The notes beneath the pieces are model-generated. The model did no database searches. It saw nothing but the letters and a program-made list of their open reading frames with translations, and had not been told where the DNA came from. A stretch of DNA of 64,000 nt from assembly GCA_963580285.1 (NCBI GenBank), contig OY757024.1:125054045-125118044 (forward strand), in the 5' to 3' direction. The translations under genes and the position numbers were made by a program. Positions 31,859 to 42,954 of the stretch are shown here, in pieces. How positions within the stretch are numbered: the first letter of the stretch is position 1; every line of letters begins with the position of its first letter. Source of the stretch: Lucinisca nassula. Taxonomy: Eukaryota > Mollusca > Bivalvia > Lucinida > Lucinidae.

Positions 31859-32144
31859 CATGTAGACTAATAATATGAAAACATTAAGAAATCTTTTTCT
31901 GATACTATATGACCCTGAGATTATATATTTAGTATTGTTGCAACATCAATTGGTCACCAACATAAATCCTGCCAGCCATGCCTATGGCATCCGATTTGAC
32001 CAACCCTCTTGGCTCATTATCTCCCACTGATTTATAATTGGAAGAACTTCAAAAATATCTTCAGCTCAGAAACCATGCGACAAACATTTATCTAAAATTT
32101 TCCTCAGGTGAGTGGTTAGGCTCATTGAGCATCTTGTGTTTAAA

Positions 32145-32503
32145 TTGGGGTTTAACGTCCCCGTCAACACTATTTAGGTAATTTTGGAGATGTTGTTTCC
32201 AATTGTGTGGGGATTGTACCCGATATGAGATGAAATAGCTTCTCAAGCCCTGCTGCCCAATGAAACCAGAAGGCTTATATGCATTAGACGATCTGACTCA
32301 CGCCGCTTTGCCTGGGCTGCAGGCTTAGTTCTTCTAAGCGGTTTACCAGTACTCGTGTAAGGTCAGGTTCACCTCTGCGTGGAAGCATCAAGCAACCCAA
32401 TCTATTTCTCCAAGCCTGATGGGCGGGGGAACTTTAAACTGAGGCTATTTCTCCGTATCACCTAAGCTGTTTGTTGAACGTAAAACTAAAACACACTCAC
32501 TCA
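32145..32503 (-). mobile_element. SINE-C copy with adjacent SINE-2 tail
   Basis: SINE-C 32145-32430 (AATTGGGGTTTAACGTCCCC to AAGCCTGATGGGCGGGGG) directly joined to a SINE-2 3' tail 32431-32503 (CTGAGGCTATTTCTCCGTAT ... AACACACTCACTCATTAGC). Confidence 0.7.
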
Positions 32504-33096
32504 TTAGCTCCTGTAGACTAATAATATGAAAAATTAAGAATTCTTCTGAATGAATCTTTAAGGTCCTGAGATTAGATATTTAGTATCGTTGCCATATGAA
32601 TTTGTCACTAACATAAATCCTTCTAGCCATGCCTATGGCGTCTGAATTGGCCACACCTCTTGACTCATTATCTCCCACTTATTTATAATTGGAAGAACTT
32701 CAAAAAATATCTGCTCTGAAACCATGATACAAACAGCTTTCTTATTTTTCTCAGGTGAGCGGTTAGGCTCATTGAGCCTCTTGTCAAAACTTCTGCAGGA
32801 AACAAACTCATATACAATAGATAGATGTAAATCCAAAAACGGGCCGCAGCATCGAAGAATTTGCTTTATTTAATTGAAGTTCTGGGGATGGGAGGACGGG
32901 GTAAATTTGACTGATCAAACCATCGAAATAGGTATTGCCAATATTTAATAAATCATCACAATAGCTTGAAGTCGAGCTAAGGATTTCAGTAATTTCAGAT
33001 TGGTTTCCAACGGAAAGGGGCATCGTGAACAAGTTCTGAGATTAAATCCTTTAAAAGCAAAGAATACACCAAATAGTCGAAAATAGCAAACTCGGT

Positions 33097-33443
33097 TTTG
33101 ACAGAGGTAAGGGCGAGGATTATGGCCATGTAAAATCGATTTAAGCCCCCAGTGGAATTCTTTCCACTGACCGTTCCAAGGCGGGTTTTCTACGGCGGTT
33201 TATTTATGGTATTTACATACTGTTTACAGTTTGTTACATACTGCGTGTATCATTTGTGTCTTTTTATTTTGGATGGCCATTTGGCCATTTTGTGGGAAAG
33301 TAACTGTCCTTATGGCCTTCCTTTGTTTAGGTTTCCATTCTGGTCTGGTCGCTTCATGTTTGTGTTTTTTTCCCTTTGGTGTCTTTGATGGGTGGAGTAA
33401 GTTAATTGTATAGATTCCTGATGTTTGTTTTACTTCTACTTTA
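33097..33443 (+). mobile_element. Naiad pseudo-LTR, opposite orientation, inside Naiad-2 RT
   Basis: AGGTAAGGGCGAGGATTATG, CCCCCAGTGGAATTCTTTCC, GGATGGCCATTTGGCCATTT, ending GATTCCTGATGTTTGTTTTAC TTCTACTTT. Its subfamily matches Naiad-1. The chimeric ORF 33224-33535 joins this to RT motif B and is meaningless. Confidence 0.85.
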
Positions 33444-33654
33444 TTTAGTCTGTTCATGACCAGTACTCTTTCATAACAAAACAAGAACAGATCGGCCACA
33501 AGGGGTGCGAAATTAGTACCCATCGGAATATCCACAATTGGTCTAAATAAGTCAGTACCAATCTTATATAAGTATTGTCAAGTAGAAAGGTGAGAGCTTC
33601 ACACAATTTCTGACATGACCATTAATCATAATTTGTTTACGTTTTAGAAGTGAA

Positions 33655-33900
33655 TGCGACATACCAAAGTCGTTTAAAATGGTACTAGCTGCTCCAGCTT
33701 GGCACTCAGATTTATGGGGTAGAGCTAGGACTGGTCGACCTAGTGTCAGGATAATGTGACTGGGTGTGGTATCATGTAATGTGTCTGGGACATGATACTT
33801 CAGTGAGGCAGCACTATAAAAGTGAGCATTGAGCTCCCTGTCGCAACAAGACACCGTCGTGATATGACTGAAAAATTGTTGAAAGCGACGTTAAACCCGA

Positions 33901-33957
<57 letters not shown>
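33655..33957 (+). mobile_element. SINE with (AC)n tail and 9-bp target duplication
   Basis: Body includes GTACTAGCTGCTCCAGCTTG, AGCTAGGACTGGTCGACC, CAGTGAGGCAGCACTATAAA and 3' end GACTGAAAAATTGTTGAAAGC GACGTTAAACCC followed by an AC-repeat tail (33904-33954). The exact direct repeat AGAAGTGAA flanks it (33646-33654 and 33958-33966) and interrupts the Naiad-2 RT. The GACGTTAAACCC tail is typical of bivalve SINEs. Confidence 0.88.
33904..33954. repeat. (AC)n microsatellite
   Basis: About 25 uninterrupted AC units forming the SINE tail. It produces a spurious Cys-Val repeat ORF on the minus strand. Confidence 0.95.
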
Positions 33958-34391
33958 AGAAGTGAAAAAAGCATTTATTAGATTACTTGCAAGATGAAAT
34001 ATCAATTCAATTAAATCATTAAAGTTTTTCTTTTATAAGATTATGAGGAAGTGTAGTGTAAATGGTGGGAAAATAATAAGTTAACAGTCTTGAAGCGCGA
34101 AAACTTCTGGATTTCAATTTATTTAAAACTGCATTAGAATTGTTTATAGACCAAAACAGATTTCTCCCAGCTCTTTCAAAGGCTTTATCGCAATGTTTAA
34201 TCACATGATTTTAAGGCAGTAAAACATGAAGTTGATAATTTGGAAAGTTCAGTGGTAACAGATAAAAAATATTTCATTATACTTTGGCGTTGTCGTGACA
34301 CTTGATAACTGCCTAACCACAAACAGTATTAAAAGTTTTGCTGCCTCATTTGATCACCAAACTTCAGATTATGGCGTCACAAACTGACAAG

Positions 34392-34679
34392 GATAAAACA
34401 TCACGAAAACACGCCTTTATAATGTTGACCCCCTTGAACCCAACTTTTATATAGTAAAACTGGGGTTTAAGGAGGTATGCATTATTTTTCTTATTTCTGC
34501 TCAAAAACATAGATTGTGGGTACTCGATAGAACAGCCTCATCGAGGCGGTTCTATCGAGTCCCTGCAATCTATGTTTTGAGCAGAAATAAGAAAAATATC
34601 ACCATTTGTCATCTTATCATTTATAATTTTTGGACAAAAAATGGCAATGCATTTATATAGGTGTGTTTTCGTAATGTAA
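34392..34679. mobile_element. Family-A hairpin MITE
   Basis: CATCACGAAAACACGCCTTT ... AGGTGTGTTTTCGTAATG. Hairpin CTCGATAGAACAGCCTCATC / GAGGCGGTTCTATCGAG. The changed base (GATAGAAC) is matched in the other arm (GTTCTATC), preserving pairing. Confidence 0.85.
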
Positions 34680-34740
34680 CAGTTAAATCAAAACACGACG
34701 AGTCAGTGTGTTTGTTTCCAATCAGTACATTGTGCATGTG

Positions 34741-35005
34741 TCCATCACGCAAACACGCCTATATAATTTTGACTCCCTTAAAACCCACTATTATATAGTA
34801 AATCTAGGACAAGAAAAACTGGGGTATACAGGGGTAAACATTATTTGTCTTATTTCTGCTCTAAAATATAGTTTGTGGGAACATGTACTCGTTAGAACCG
34901 CCTTATCAACAAAATCTATATTTTGAGCAGAAATAAGAAAAATACCACATTTTTTTAATCATAAAATTTTCGTGACTTTTTTCGGGGGTGAAGTTTACAA
35001 TCATT
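34741..35005. mobile_element. Family-A MITE, right TIR missing
   Basis: CATCACGCAAACACGCCTAT start. Only the left half of the hairpin remains (CTCGTTAGAACCGCCTTATC). It abuts the next copy. Confidence 0.7.
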
Positions 35006-35010
35006 ACAAT

Positions 35011-35289
35011 AATTACGTAAACACGCCTATAGAACTACATTGAAAACTTTACCACCGAAAACCGAAAATTTAAGATGAAAAAATGTGACATTTTTCTTAT
35101 TTCTGCTCAAACTATAGGTTGTGGCTACTCGTTAGAACCGTTTCATTGAGGCAATTCTAACGAGTACCCACAATCTATATTTTAGAGTAGACATCAGAAA
35201 AATAAGGTTTACCCCTGTAAACCACAGTTTTACTATATAAAAATGGGGTTCAATGGGGTCAAAGTTATATAGGCATGTTTTCGTTATGC
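35011..35289. mobile_element. Family-A hairpin MITE
   Basis: AATTACGTAAACACGCCTAT ... ATATAGGCATGTTTTCGTTATG. Hairpin GTTAGAACCGTTTCATTGAG / GCAATTCTAACG. Confidence 0.8.
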
Positions 35290-35925
35290 CAATACAAGAT
35301 ACATGTCTATCACACAACAAACACATGAGCTGCCCTCGTGTCAAGTTAACAATACAAACAAATTGGTGAGTATTTGATGTGCATATCAGATAGATGTTTG
35401 GTGCTTTGATCTCTGAAAGTACGTCAGGATGTACCGCTTTGATCTGCTACATTTGACTGAATGTCCAATATTTGGACCACCCATGGTTTTTCATGCATTG
35501 CGAGTGCTAGGCATGATAACTCGTACATTCTGGGTGCAAACAATTTTTTTAGATATGATTCGTCTTAATTTTAGCTGGTCGTAACAGCGAATATTTGCTA
35601 AAATGATAGAATGAATCTGTGCATCCTAGACTATACTTTCCTGCACACCAGACAAGGAAATCCCAGACAACACACATAAGTGCTCCTCAATTCTATTCAA
35701 CTGCCGGAACTACTTCCGCACATTTTCATTTTGTAAACAAAATACATGTGAGAGCTGTCAAAACTAACCGGCAAAACAGCGGATAAATATCATGAATATT
35801 GTTAAAAATGAAAAGTATAGTACGCAAAAAATGAAACATTACAAAAAAAAAAAAAAATAATAATAAAAAAATAAATAAATAAAAAGGAAATTTTTGGGAG
35901 GTGTTGTGCAAGAAAAAGAATCCAA
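35290..35925. other. Mostly unassigned; eroded MITE at about 35455-35590
   Basis: 35455-35590 keeps TTTGGACCACCCATGG and TTTTAGCTGGTCGTAACAGC, likely a decayed mariner-type MITE. 35842-35882 is an A-rich/ATA-rich run. Otherwise nothing seen. Confidence 0.35.
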
Positions 35926-35926
35926 T

Positions 35927-36034
35927 ATGGGGTTCTGTTGAAGATGGGCGTTTCCAACCCGAGGGATGACCGTGCTGAGTGGAACTGAGGCTACCAGGGT
36001 TGGAAACGCCCATCTACAACAGAACCCCATATAA
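35927..36034. repeat. Long palindrome (about 38-bp arms)
   Basis: TATGGGGTTCTGTTGAAGAT GGGCGTTTCCAACCC is inverted at 35998-36034 (GGGTTGGAAACGCCCATCTA CAACAGAACCCCATA). A 34-nt spacer separates the arms. Arms are nearly perfect. Confidence 0.85.
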
Positions 36035-36411
36035 GATTCTTATAGTCCATACAGAAATGCTGCTGGTGTTTCTCAAATGGTATTTGTTCGTTGGAAGGAC
36101 TCTGATGTATAACTCTGTATCTCAGATTTCAGCGTGTTCCGATGTTTGTTTCTTCACTCCTGTAAACAAATCTTTATTTGCAATAACAAATGATATGTCA
36201 TGATTGCGCATGAAGATAAGAAATAATTCGATACCTAATATTTATTGTGCTGTAATAAGTCTTACAAGATTGAGAGTCACCATGTACAGGCGATAATATA
36301 GAATGGTAACAAAATTTTCAGGAGGATACTAGTGCGTCTTGACTGTTCCATATGCGATCTTGGGGATGCTTTCATTGTTGCAAATATGTTTTTTCCACAC
36401 GTGGCACTTAA

Positions 36412-36764
36412 GGGGAATGGGAACAACTTCAGGAGAGGCGACTCCTGCAAAAGTATTTTTGTCTCCCATGTCAATAGGGGCCAACTCAAAGAAAAGAATT
36501 TCAGAGTAATGGTTGCAAAATTTAAAACGCTTCATATTAAGGGGAATGAGAACACATTCTTGGTGGGGGGGGGGGGGGGGGCAACTCCTGCAAAGGTATT
36601 TTTCTATCCCATGTCAATAGGGGTCATCTCTAAAAATTTGCTGAACTAGACTAGAACACTTTTTCAGTGGGACAGGTTTTAGAGAGAAGCAAACTGTAGG
36701 AAGTCCCGACAGTTGTCTCTTTTTAAAAAACAGTGGAGGAATCTGCCAGTTTTTCCCATTCCCC
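36412..36764. mobile_element. Two family-E MITE copies sharing TTAA boundaries
   Basis: 36412-36536 is a truncated copy (GGGGAATGGGAACAACTTC, TTGTCTCCCATGTCAATAGG). 36541-36764 is a second copy starting GGGGAATGAGAACAC after TTAA (36537-36540) and ending TTTTTCCCATTCCCC before TTAA (36765-36768). A G17 run interrupts the second at 36565-36581. Confidence 0.75.
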
Positions 36765-36814
36765 TTAAGACTATCATGATTCAGGATTGAGTGAACAACA
36801 ACAATCTGGTGTCG

Positions 36815-37300
36815 GGAAAACACTCTATATTTTAGAGCGAAATAAGAAAGGTATGGTTTATCCTAGTAATACCCAGTTTTATCATTACGCAAACATGCCT
36901 ATACAAATACATTGCCCCCTTTACCGCCGAAAATATGAAAATTTTATGATGAAAAATTGTTGTATTTTTCTTATTTCTGCTCAAAATATAGATTGTGGGC
37001 CCTCGTTAGAACCGCCTCATCGAGGCGGTTCTAACGAGTACCCACAATCCATATTTTAGAGCAGAAATAAGAAAAATAAGGTATACCCCCGGAAACCCCA
37101 GTTTTACTATATAAAAGTGGGGTTCAAGGGGGTCAAAATTATATAGGCGTGTTTTCGTGATGTGTCGTCGGGGCGACAATTTATATTATAGAGCAGAAAT
37201 AAGAAAGATATGGTTTATCCTAGTAATACCCAGTTTTATTGCATAAAAGCGGGTTTTAAGGGAACAGACAAATATAGGCGTGGTTTCGTGATACCGACGT
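36815..37300. mobile_element. Family-A MITE (36883-37162) flanked by two duplicate half-copies
   Basis: The central copy runs CATTACGCAAACATGCCTAT to GGCGTGTTTTCGTGATG with a perfect hairpin (CTCGTTAGAACCGCCTCATC / GAGGCGGTTCTAACGAG). Both flanks contain the same half element AAATAAGAAAGGTATGGTTT ATCCTAGTAATACCCAG (36838-36881 and 37197-37237), so the host copy was duplicated around the insertion. Confidence 0.7.
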
Positions 37301-37608
37301 AAGATCATTGAGGGTGCCATTTGTTAGATGTCAAAACGGTAGGTCATCACGCAAACACGCCTTTATAATTTTGACCCTTCTCAGGGACAAAATTCCGGTC
37401 CATCGCTGGTTAGCCAAACAAGGTAGAAAAATAAAAGTAGTCCAATGAAAAAGTTTGAAAACCAAGCATGCGGCTTGCTTTCTAGCATCAGTGCTGTATC
37501 AAATGTTTTTTTCAATCGACACAACAGTGCTTATACAATTGTTATCCACGTAAATGAATAAAGCTAACCAAATTAAATTGAACCGCTAGAAAATTAATTA
37601 ATCATCAC

Positions 37609-37889
37609 GGGAACAGGACCCCCCCCCCCAACCCCACCACAAAACCCCACTTTTATAAAATAACACTAAGGTTTAAAGAGGTGTACCTTATGTTTCTTAT
37701 TTCTGCTCCAAAATATAGATTGCGGGTACTAGTTAGAACCGCCTCATTGAGGCGGTTCTAACGAGTGCCCACAGTCTATATTTTGAGCAGAAATAAGAAA
37801 AATATTACAATTGTTCAGCTGAAAATTTTCGTGTTTTTTTTTTCGGCGATTAAGTTAACAATGTATTTGTATAGGCTTGTCTCCGTAAT
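37609..37889. mobile_element. Family-A hairpin MITE
   Basis: Left end CATCACGGGAACAGGAC altered by a C10 run; hairpin GTTAGAACCGCCTCATTGAG / GCGGTTCTAACG; right end TATAGGCTTGTCTCCGTAAT. A separate left-TIR fragment lies at 37343-37380. Confidence 0.75.
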
Positions 37890-38226
37890 CGATAAACCGC
37901 AATGAATAAAACTACCCGTAAATACCGAAACTGTTATAAAAATTGAATTTGTGACCTATATATGCAAAATGTCCAAATTTGGTCATTGGCAAATATTGAA
38001 GACCCAGAACATTCTCAACAGAAAGTGACGTCTGATCAGGGTCAATATGTGCTGCTTAAAGAATTGAATGCAGCGAATAAAAAAATTATTCTGCACCTGG
38101 AGCTGCCTTAACTCTCATATAAGGTGGAAGATTATATTCGACACTAAACGGACTACATTTGTCTCCCAGTCCAGGACAATTCATTTCAGCTTTCAGTCAG
38201 AGAGACAAGGACCCACCAGGGCTTTC

Positions 38227-38512
38227 AGAGCCATCACGAAAACACGCCTATATAATTTTGATCCCCTTGAACCCCACTATTATACAGTAAAACTGGGGTT
38301 TCCGGGGTATACCTTATTTTTCTTATTTCTGCTCTAAAATATAAATTGTGGATACTCGTTAGAACCGCCTCGATGAGGCGGTTCTAACGAATGCCCACAA
38401 TCTATATTTTGACCAGAAATAAGAAAAAAATATCACAATTTTTGCATCTTAAATTTTCATTTTTTTCGGCGATAAAGGTGGCAATGTATTTGTATAGGCG
38501 TGCTTGCGTAAT
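38227..38512. mobile_element. Family-A hairpin MITE
   Basis: CATCACGAAAACACGCCTAT ... TATAGGCGTGCTTGCGTAATG with the hairpin CTCGTTAGAACCGCCTCGAT / GAGGCGGTTCTAACGA. The 89-codon ORF overlapping it is accidental. Confidence 0.85.
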
Positions 38513-38554
38513 GTCTGATTATCCATGTAACGGAGGTATAGTCAACCCTTTTTA

Positions 38555-38935
38555 TACCGACATTCGTTATAACGGCAAAACGTTAAACTGGCAATTTCAG
38601 TGAAATGACTTCTTTGCTAAAGGCTTAGCCTTGGTTCCGAGCGTCGGTGGCTTCCCTTGGGTTGAAAATGCACAAATCGAGTCCATTGTCATGAAAGGAT
38701 TTTGTAGCTTAATACTCAAAGAAACAAATGTTATAGATATTTGTTAGAATCGCTTTGAGCCGAAGCGATTCTAACAAATATATATAACATTTGTTTGTTG
38801 GAGTAATAATGGGGAAAACGCCTTTTATTACCTATTATTCACCTAACTGGGATTCTTTATAACGGCAAATTCTTTATAACGGCACAATAATAGGGAATGA
38901 ATACTACCGTTATAACGAGGTCCTGTGTACAAAAA
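38555..38935. mobile_element. MITE with variant hairpin core
   Basis: Ends ATACCGACATTCGTTATAAC and CTACCGTTATAACGAGG. Central hairpin GTTAGAATCGCTTTGAGCCG / AAGCGATTCTAAC inside longer arms CAAATGTTATAGATATTT / AAATATATATAACATTTG. TIRs are unlike families A and B, yet the core is the same with paired substitutions. Confidence 0.75.
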
Positions 38936-38999
38936 TCTCTTATTGATATAACAACAGATTTGCCTTTCTAACGAACGCCAACAATGATCTATAATATGG

Positions 39000-39435
39000 C
39001 AGTAAATAGGCTTAAATAATAATAGTAAATAGTAAATAGCTAGTCTGGCTTAATAGTAAATAGCTAGTCTGGCCTAGAAATATTTTCCAGTTCTGTGGTG
39101 TATTCCTTGCGTCCAAAGGATAACTCTTTCTGGAACATATTTAGTATCACATGCTAGCGTCTACACAACACATCTACAGAATAACCAAGTAACTGTGATT
39201 TATGTCTGTGACCGATGCGTTTAAAATCAAACACAAAAATTAGGAAACAAGGGAAACTTGGGACTGTTTTTGCAACACAGAATACAAAAAATACAATGAA
39301 AAAGTTTCTCACTGAATCTCCGAGGAAGAGACAATATCTAGTTAGCAAAAGCATTTCATCGATTCCAAGAGAGCCTGCAATGTCAAAGAGCCGACCTTGT
39401 ATTAACCGTTGAACAGCAAAATGAACAAGTTGTAA
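39000..39435. other. No recognisable feature
   Basis: A short direct repeat AATAGTAAATAGCTAGTCTGG (39030-39075). The block GGTGTATTCCTTGCGTCCAA resembles the duplication at 11.6 kb. The 119-codon minus ORF (39154-39513) runs into the palindrome and is not recognised. Confidence 0.4.
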
Positions 39436-39439
39436 TGTG

Positions 39440-39503
39440 TGACACGCGAAGACTCTGATCAGCCTGCGCATTCGCGCAGTCTGATCAGAGTCTTCGCAGG
39501 TCA
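39440..39503. repeat. Palindrome, family D (GAAGACTCTGATCAG)
   Basis: GCGAAGACTCTGATCAGCC TGCGC is inverted as GCGCAGTCTGATCAGAGTCTTCGC around ATTC. About 25-bp arms with one mismatch. Confidence 0.88.
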
Positions 39504-39970
39504 CAAGCGTCATCTATAAACCTTGCAGGATATGAAGACGCTGATCAGATTCAATGGACGCACAATTTGATCTGAATCTTAGGCGGCGCCACATAACGAC
39601 TAGTGTTACCTTTATCGTGCATCGGCTTGTATCAGTTACGGCTCTCATTTGGTGCGCTAACTTAATTATAGCTACGTTTAAATTGTTGGAAACAAACGGC
39701 GCACTTTATTTGACAGTTTTGTTAAAGATGTTCGACACTTAATTGCTGTTCATCAATTTGGTTTTCAGTCCTTTTCCCTCCTATTTTTTTTCGTAACGAA
39801 ACGAGGGTCTCTATATTATTCCGCGGTACAGCTTTAGACCCGTTTAGTACTGTAATACTGTATATTAGACCGATTTATTCTGTTCGTGTAAGAAATACTG
39901 TTAACAGGAAAAAAGCGAACAGGTCAATGACACAAGAAAGCCAGTTTACTTCAACAGTCCATACATAGTT

Positions 39971-40077
39971 AGGGTCTCAGCCCAGGAAAAGTGTGGATAG
40001 GTAAACTGACCGGCTCAAAAAGGACCTAAAATAGTGTTGACTTTGCCGTTAGACCATATACAAACAAACAAACAAAC
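39971..40077 (+). mobile_element. tRNA-type SINE, 3' part
   Basis: CCCAGGAAAAGTGTGGATAG, AAAAGGACCTAAAATAGTGT then TTGACTTTGCCGTTAGACC and CAAACAAACAAACAAACA tail. Same family as 6370-6530 and 50515-50725, opposite orientation. Confidence 0.75.
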
Positions 40078-40344
40078 ATGGTCCGGGTCCCCCCCACCCC
40101 AAAAAAAAAAAAAATACATCCTCTTTGCCAAAAAAAAAATGTGAGATAAGATGCTATCATTTACTGAGTGTAATGCAGACAGCTAGTCAAACCAGACATA
40201 CGGACAGACAAACAGCGCATGCGATAGTCTATCATTAAATCAACTAAATAATATGCACACAATGGGTCGACTGTCTCTTAGTGTAAGCTGGAAAAAATAG
40301 TCCTGAACTGAGACTGAGACTTTTGCGTTTCACCTTTAAATAGA

Positions 40345-41800
40345 GGCTCTTAAACGAGTTGAGGAAAAGGGATAAAATGCGTGGCTTTGCCGAGCATTTT
40401 ATCCCTTTCCCTCAATGGGTTTAATAAATTATTGACTTAGAGGATCTTACATGAGTGTTCGTGTATTATTGAATTTGTCAAACGAGTTGATGAAAAGGAA
40501 TAAAATGCGAGGCTTTGCCGAGTAATTTATCCCTTTTCCTAAACGAGTTTAATAAATTCAATAATACATGAACACGAATGCAAGATTCTATTTATCATAT
40601 GACATTTAAAGCGCATTTATTCACGTTTTTTTAACACAAATGTCAATATTCCGCCGTTAGTTAACGCGACGTCTTTAAGGACGTCGAACATTTCATGGCG
40701 TTATTACACTCTCAAACGCGACGTCATATGATAAACTACAATATGACAGTGTAGACCTTGAACAGAAGCCGCGTTCTATGTTGTCCGATCTTGGCATGAG
40801 ATATTGGACTACACTGTTTGTTAATGTCCCAGTACTCGAGCATAGTCCAGATTTTACAGTTACGCATCACTATGACGTCACAGGAAGAAGACTAGCGCGA
40901 ATTCTGGATTTCGCACATGGCCAGCGATAAACAATCGACCTTAAAACACTGAAAATAAAAGTCATCGTTATGCTAATTCCATGCATGAGTTCGACAGACA
41001 GACAGACTTTCATTCATTTGGTACTATATGATAAAAAAGATATCATAGAGGATCTTACATGAGTGCTCATTTATTATTGAATTTATTAAACGAGTTGAGG
41101 AAAAGGGATAAAATGCGAGGCTTTGTCGAGCAGTTTATCTATTTTCCTCAACGAGTTTAACATATTTAATAAGCCTGGCATTTTATCTCTTTTCCTCAAC
41201 GAGTTTAACTTGAGCACGGATGCAATATTCTATTTTATCATATGACGTCGCGTCTGAGCATGTAATAACGTCATGTAATAAATGCGATAATCCACTAGTG
41301 GATTAAATATGCAAATTAGTTAGATACGCTCCGTAACGTTACATGTACGACGTCATTAATGTTGTCGCGTTTACTAATGGCGGAGTATTGACATTTGTGT
41401 TAAATCTTCGTGAATAAATGCGTTTTAAATGTCATATGATAAATAGAACCTTGCATTCGTGCTCATGTTTTATTGAATTTATTAAACTCGTTGAAGAAAA
41501 GGGATAAAAATGCTCGGCAAAGCCTCGCATTTTATCCCATTTCCTCAACTCGTTTAATAAATTCAATAATACATGACCACTCATGTAAGATCCTCTATTA
41601 ACATATGGCATACTCACGATTTCTTTGCAAAAATGTTAATATTCCGCCAATAGTAAAGGCGACGTCGTTAAGGACGTCGTTCGTGTCACGTTACGCGGCG
41701 TATTTAACTAAATTGCATATTTAATCCACTAGTGGATTGTCAACTTAAATACATGACGTTATTACATTCTCAGACGCGACGGCATACAATAAATTGCTTT
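40345..41800. repeat. Cluster of family-F palindrome repeats
   Basis: Fold-backs of GGGATAAAATGCGAGGCTTT / GAGCATTTTATCCC occur at about 40365-40410, 40490-40545, 41097-41150 and 41505-41540. They are associated with GATCTTACATGAGTG ends, TTTATCATATGACGTCGCGT, the palindrome ATCCACTAGTGGAT and GTTTACTAATGGCGGA blocks. Copies appear in both orientations (41250-41460 inverted relative to 40570-40740). 40745-41040 between them shows nothing recognisable. Confidence 0.65.
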
Positions 41801-41870
41801 CCAGATGTGTTAAAATTAATATGCATTCTCTTATGCGTGAAAACAAATGCATGGACTGTTTCCAGTCTAC

Positions 41871-41961
<91 letters not shown>
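41871..41961. repeat. (AG)n microsatellite
   Basis: About 45 AG units. The Arg-Glu and Leu-Ser ORFs across it are artefacts. Confidence 0.98.
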
Positions 41962-41964
<3 letters not shown>

Positions 41965-42699
41965 TGCGACCAGTTTAAGATAACCCTTTAGAGCCGAGCT
42001 TCTACAACTGAAACCTCTTTTGATGTCGTTCGTTGTTCTTTCAATCATCACATTCTTTTTCGTGTGCTTTCAGAAATGTTACTTGGAATTCAACCAATAG
42101 AATAGCACCTAATGACACGACTCAGGTCAGCCTGCGCAGAACACAGACTACGGTACACTGAGTCGTCGCCTGTTGTATACTAATGTAATAAGGCATTTTT
42201 ATTATAGACACAGCTTGGTGAGTCTGAAGAGAGATTCCGTTCTAAGCGACTAAATTGTTGTTATTAATGGGAACTCGTCCAGAGCGTATTTGACTTAATT
42301 GGTACTTGTATTTCACGGTGAATTCCGAATATGTCAATAAAGCGAGGATCGTTGCACGAGATAGGTCAGCTCTGGCCCCGGATGAGAGATGATCTTTCAA
42401 ACTTTCTGTCTTATCTCATCCATCACAAAATTTCATAAAAGACATAAATGCAATAATAGTGCTCTTGGAATCTGAAATAGATCAAATTGGAAGATTTATT
42501 GCTGGTATGCTGGCAATGGGAGACCTTCAAGTAAAATACAACTATCACAGCCGTCAAACAATTGTTGTCAATACTAATTTCCATCATGTCGGGGTTTTTA
42601 ATTTTAGAGAACCTGAAAGACTTCGAGGCCACATTGTTTCATCGACTACTGTAGTAACTCTAACTATTGGAACACTTCAACTGATTGCGTTTGTTTAGT
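41965..42699. other. No recognisable feature
   Basis: Includes a 79-codon ORF (42459-42698) without recognisable family. Composition is slightly less AT-rich than neighbours. I could not decide whether it is an exon relic. Confidence 0.35.
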
Positions 42700-42930
42700 A
42701 AGCTTTTGGTTTGGTTTTACTGCCCTTTCAATATCATTTCACCTACTTCGAGCCGATCGTTATTCCGAGGTGGGCGGAAACCAGAGTAACCAGAGAAAAA
42801 AACATACCTGACCTTCCGTTGAAGAACATGGCGTTTGACATGTTACCCAAGCCAGGCTAGAACCCACAGCGACGCGACATTTAATGATTAAGAGTCGGTG
42901 CTCTTACCCACTAGGTCAGGTAGGCTCGCT
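42700..42930 (-). mobile_element. tRNA-Lys-type SINE
   Basis: Minus strand: GAGCCTACCTGACCTAGTGG, GACTCTTAATCATTAAATG, GGGTTCTAGCCTGGC (B-box region), body AACGCCATGTTCTTCAACGG and CGGTTTCCGCCCACCTCGG, tail CAGTAAAACCAAACC. Full length, diverged. Confidence 0.8.
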
Positions 42931-42954
42931 ATGTCCGGGTAGTTATATAACGTT

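Larger units (their letters stand above)
29008..32785. mobile_element. Tandem-repeat element with GCTCACCTGAG ends, inserted in Naiad-2
   Basis: Left end GCTCACCTGAGCCGAAGGCTC, right end (reverse complement) GCTCACCTGAG preceded by hairpin AGGCTCATTGAGCCT and CTTGT. From about 30105 on, irregular units of roughly 160-200 bp repeat: CATAAATCCTGCCAATCATG, GGCCACGCCCCGGGGCTCA, TTAGCTCCCATAGACTTA and CCATAAGGCCCAGAGCTTAG. A second end-like block is at 32099-32144. Short ORFs inside are repeat artefacts. No transposase or helicase is visible, so it is non-autonomous. Region 29220-29830 is unrelated non-repetitive sequence. Confidence 0.75.
27700..34262 (-). mobile_element. Naiad-2: RT copy shattered by nested insertions
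   Basis: Naiad 3' region 27700-28180, RT C-terminus 28181-28375, MITE 28376-28689, RT 28690-29007, tandem-repeat element 29008-32785, RT 32786-33040, inverted Naiad pseudo-LTR 33097-33443, RT 33471-33654, SINE 33655-33957, RT 33967-34262. RT pieces appear in the same order as in Naiad-1, so they derive from one copy. Recognisable motifs: DIPMGTNFAPLVADLFLFCY (motif B), YCDDLL (catalytic block, Leu replaced by Cys), TIYTTLPHNLIKEKL (motif A region), GRNLFWSI. The 5' half (endonuclease) is absent. Confidence 0.85.

Noticed and set aside
33224..33535. 103-codon ORF fusing an RT motif to a novel N- or C-terminal domain
   Set aside because: The non-RT part is Naiad pseudo-LTR sequence inserted in the opposite orientation, so the fusion is accidental.
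33814..34005. ORF with long Cys-Val repeat on the minus strand
   Set aside because: It is simply the (AC)n SINE tail read as codons.
34392..38512. CRISPR-like array of regularly repeated palindromes
   Set aside because: Spacing is irregular, units are about 280-bp MITEs with TIRs, and the context is eukaryotic.
41770..42051. Arg-Glu and Leu-Ser repeat ORFs
   Set aside because: Products of the (AG)n microsatellite.
42459..42698. 79-codon plus-strand ORF as a possible host exon
   Set aside because: No domain, no clear splice sites and no adjoining exons recognised.
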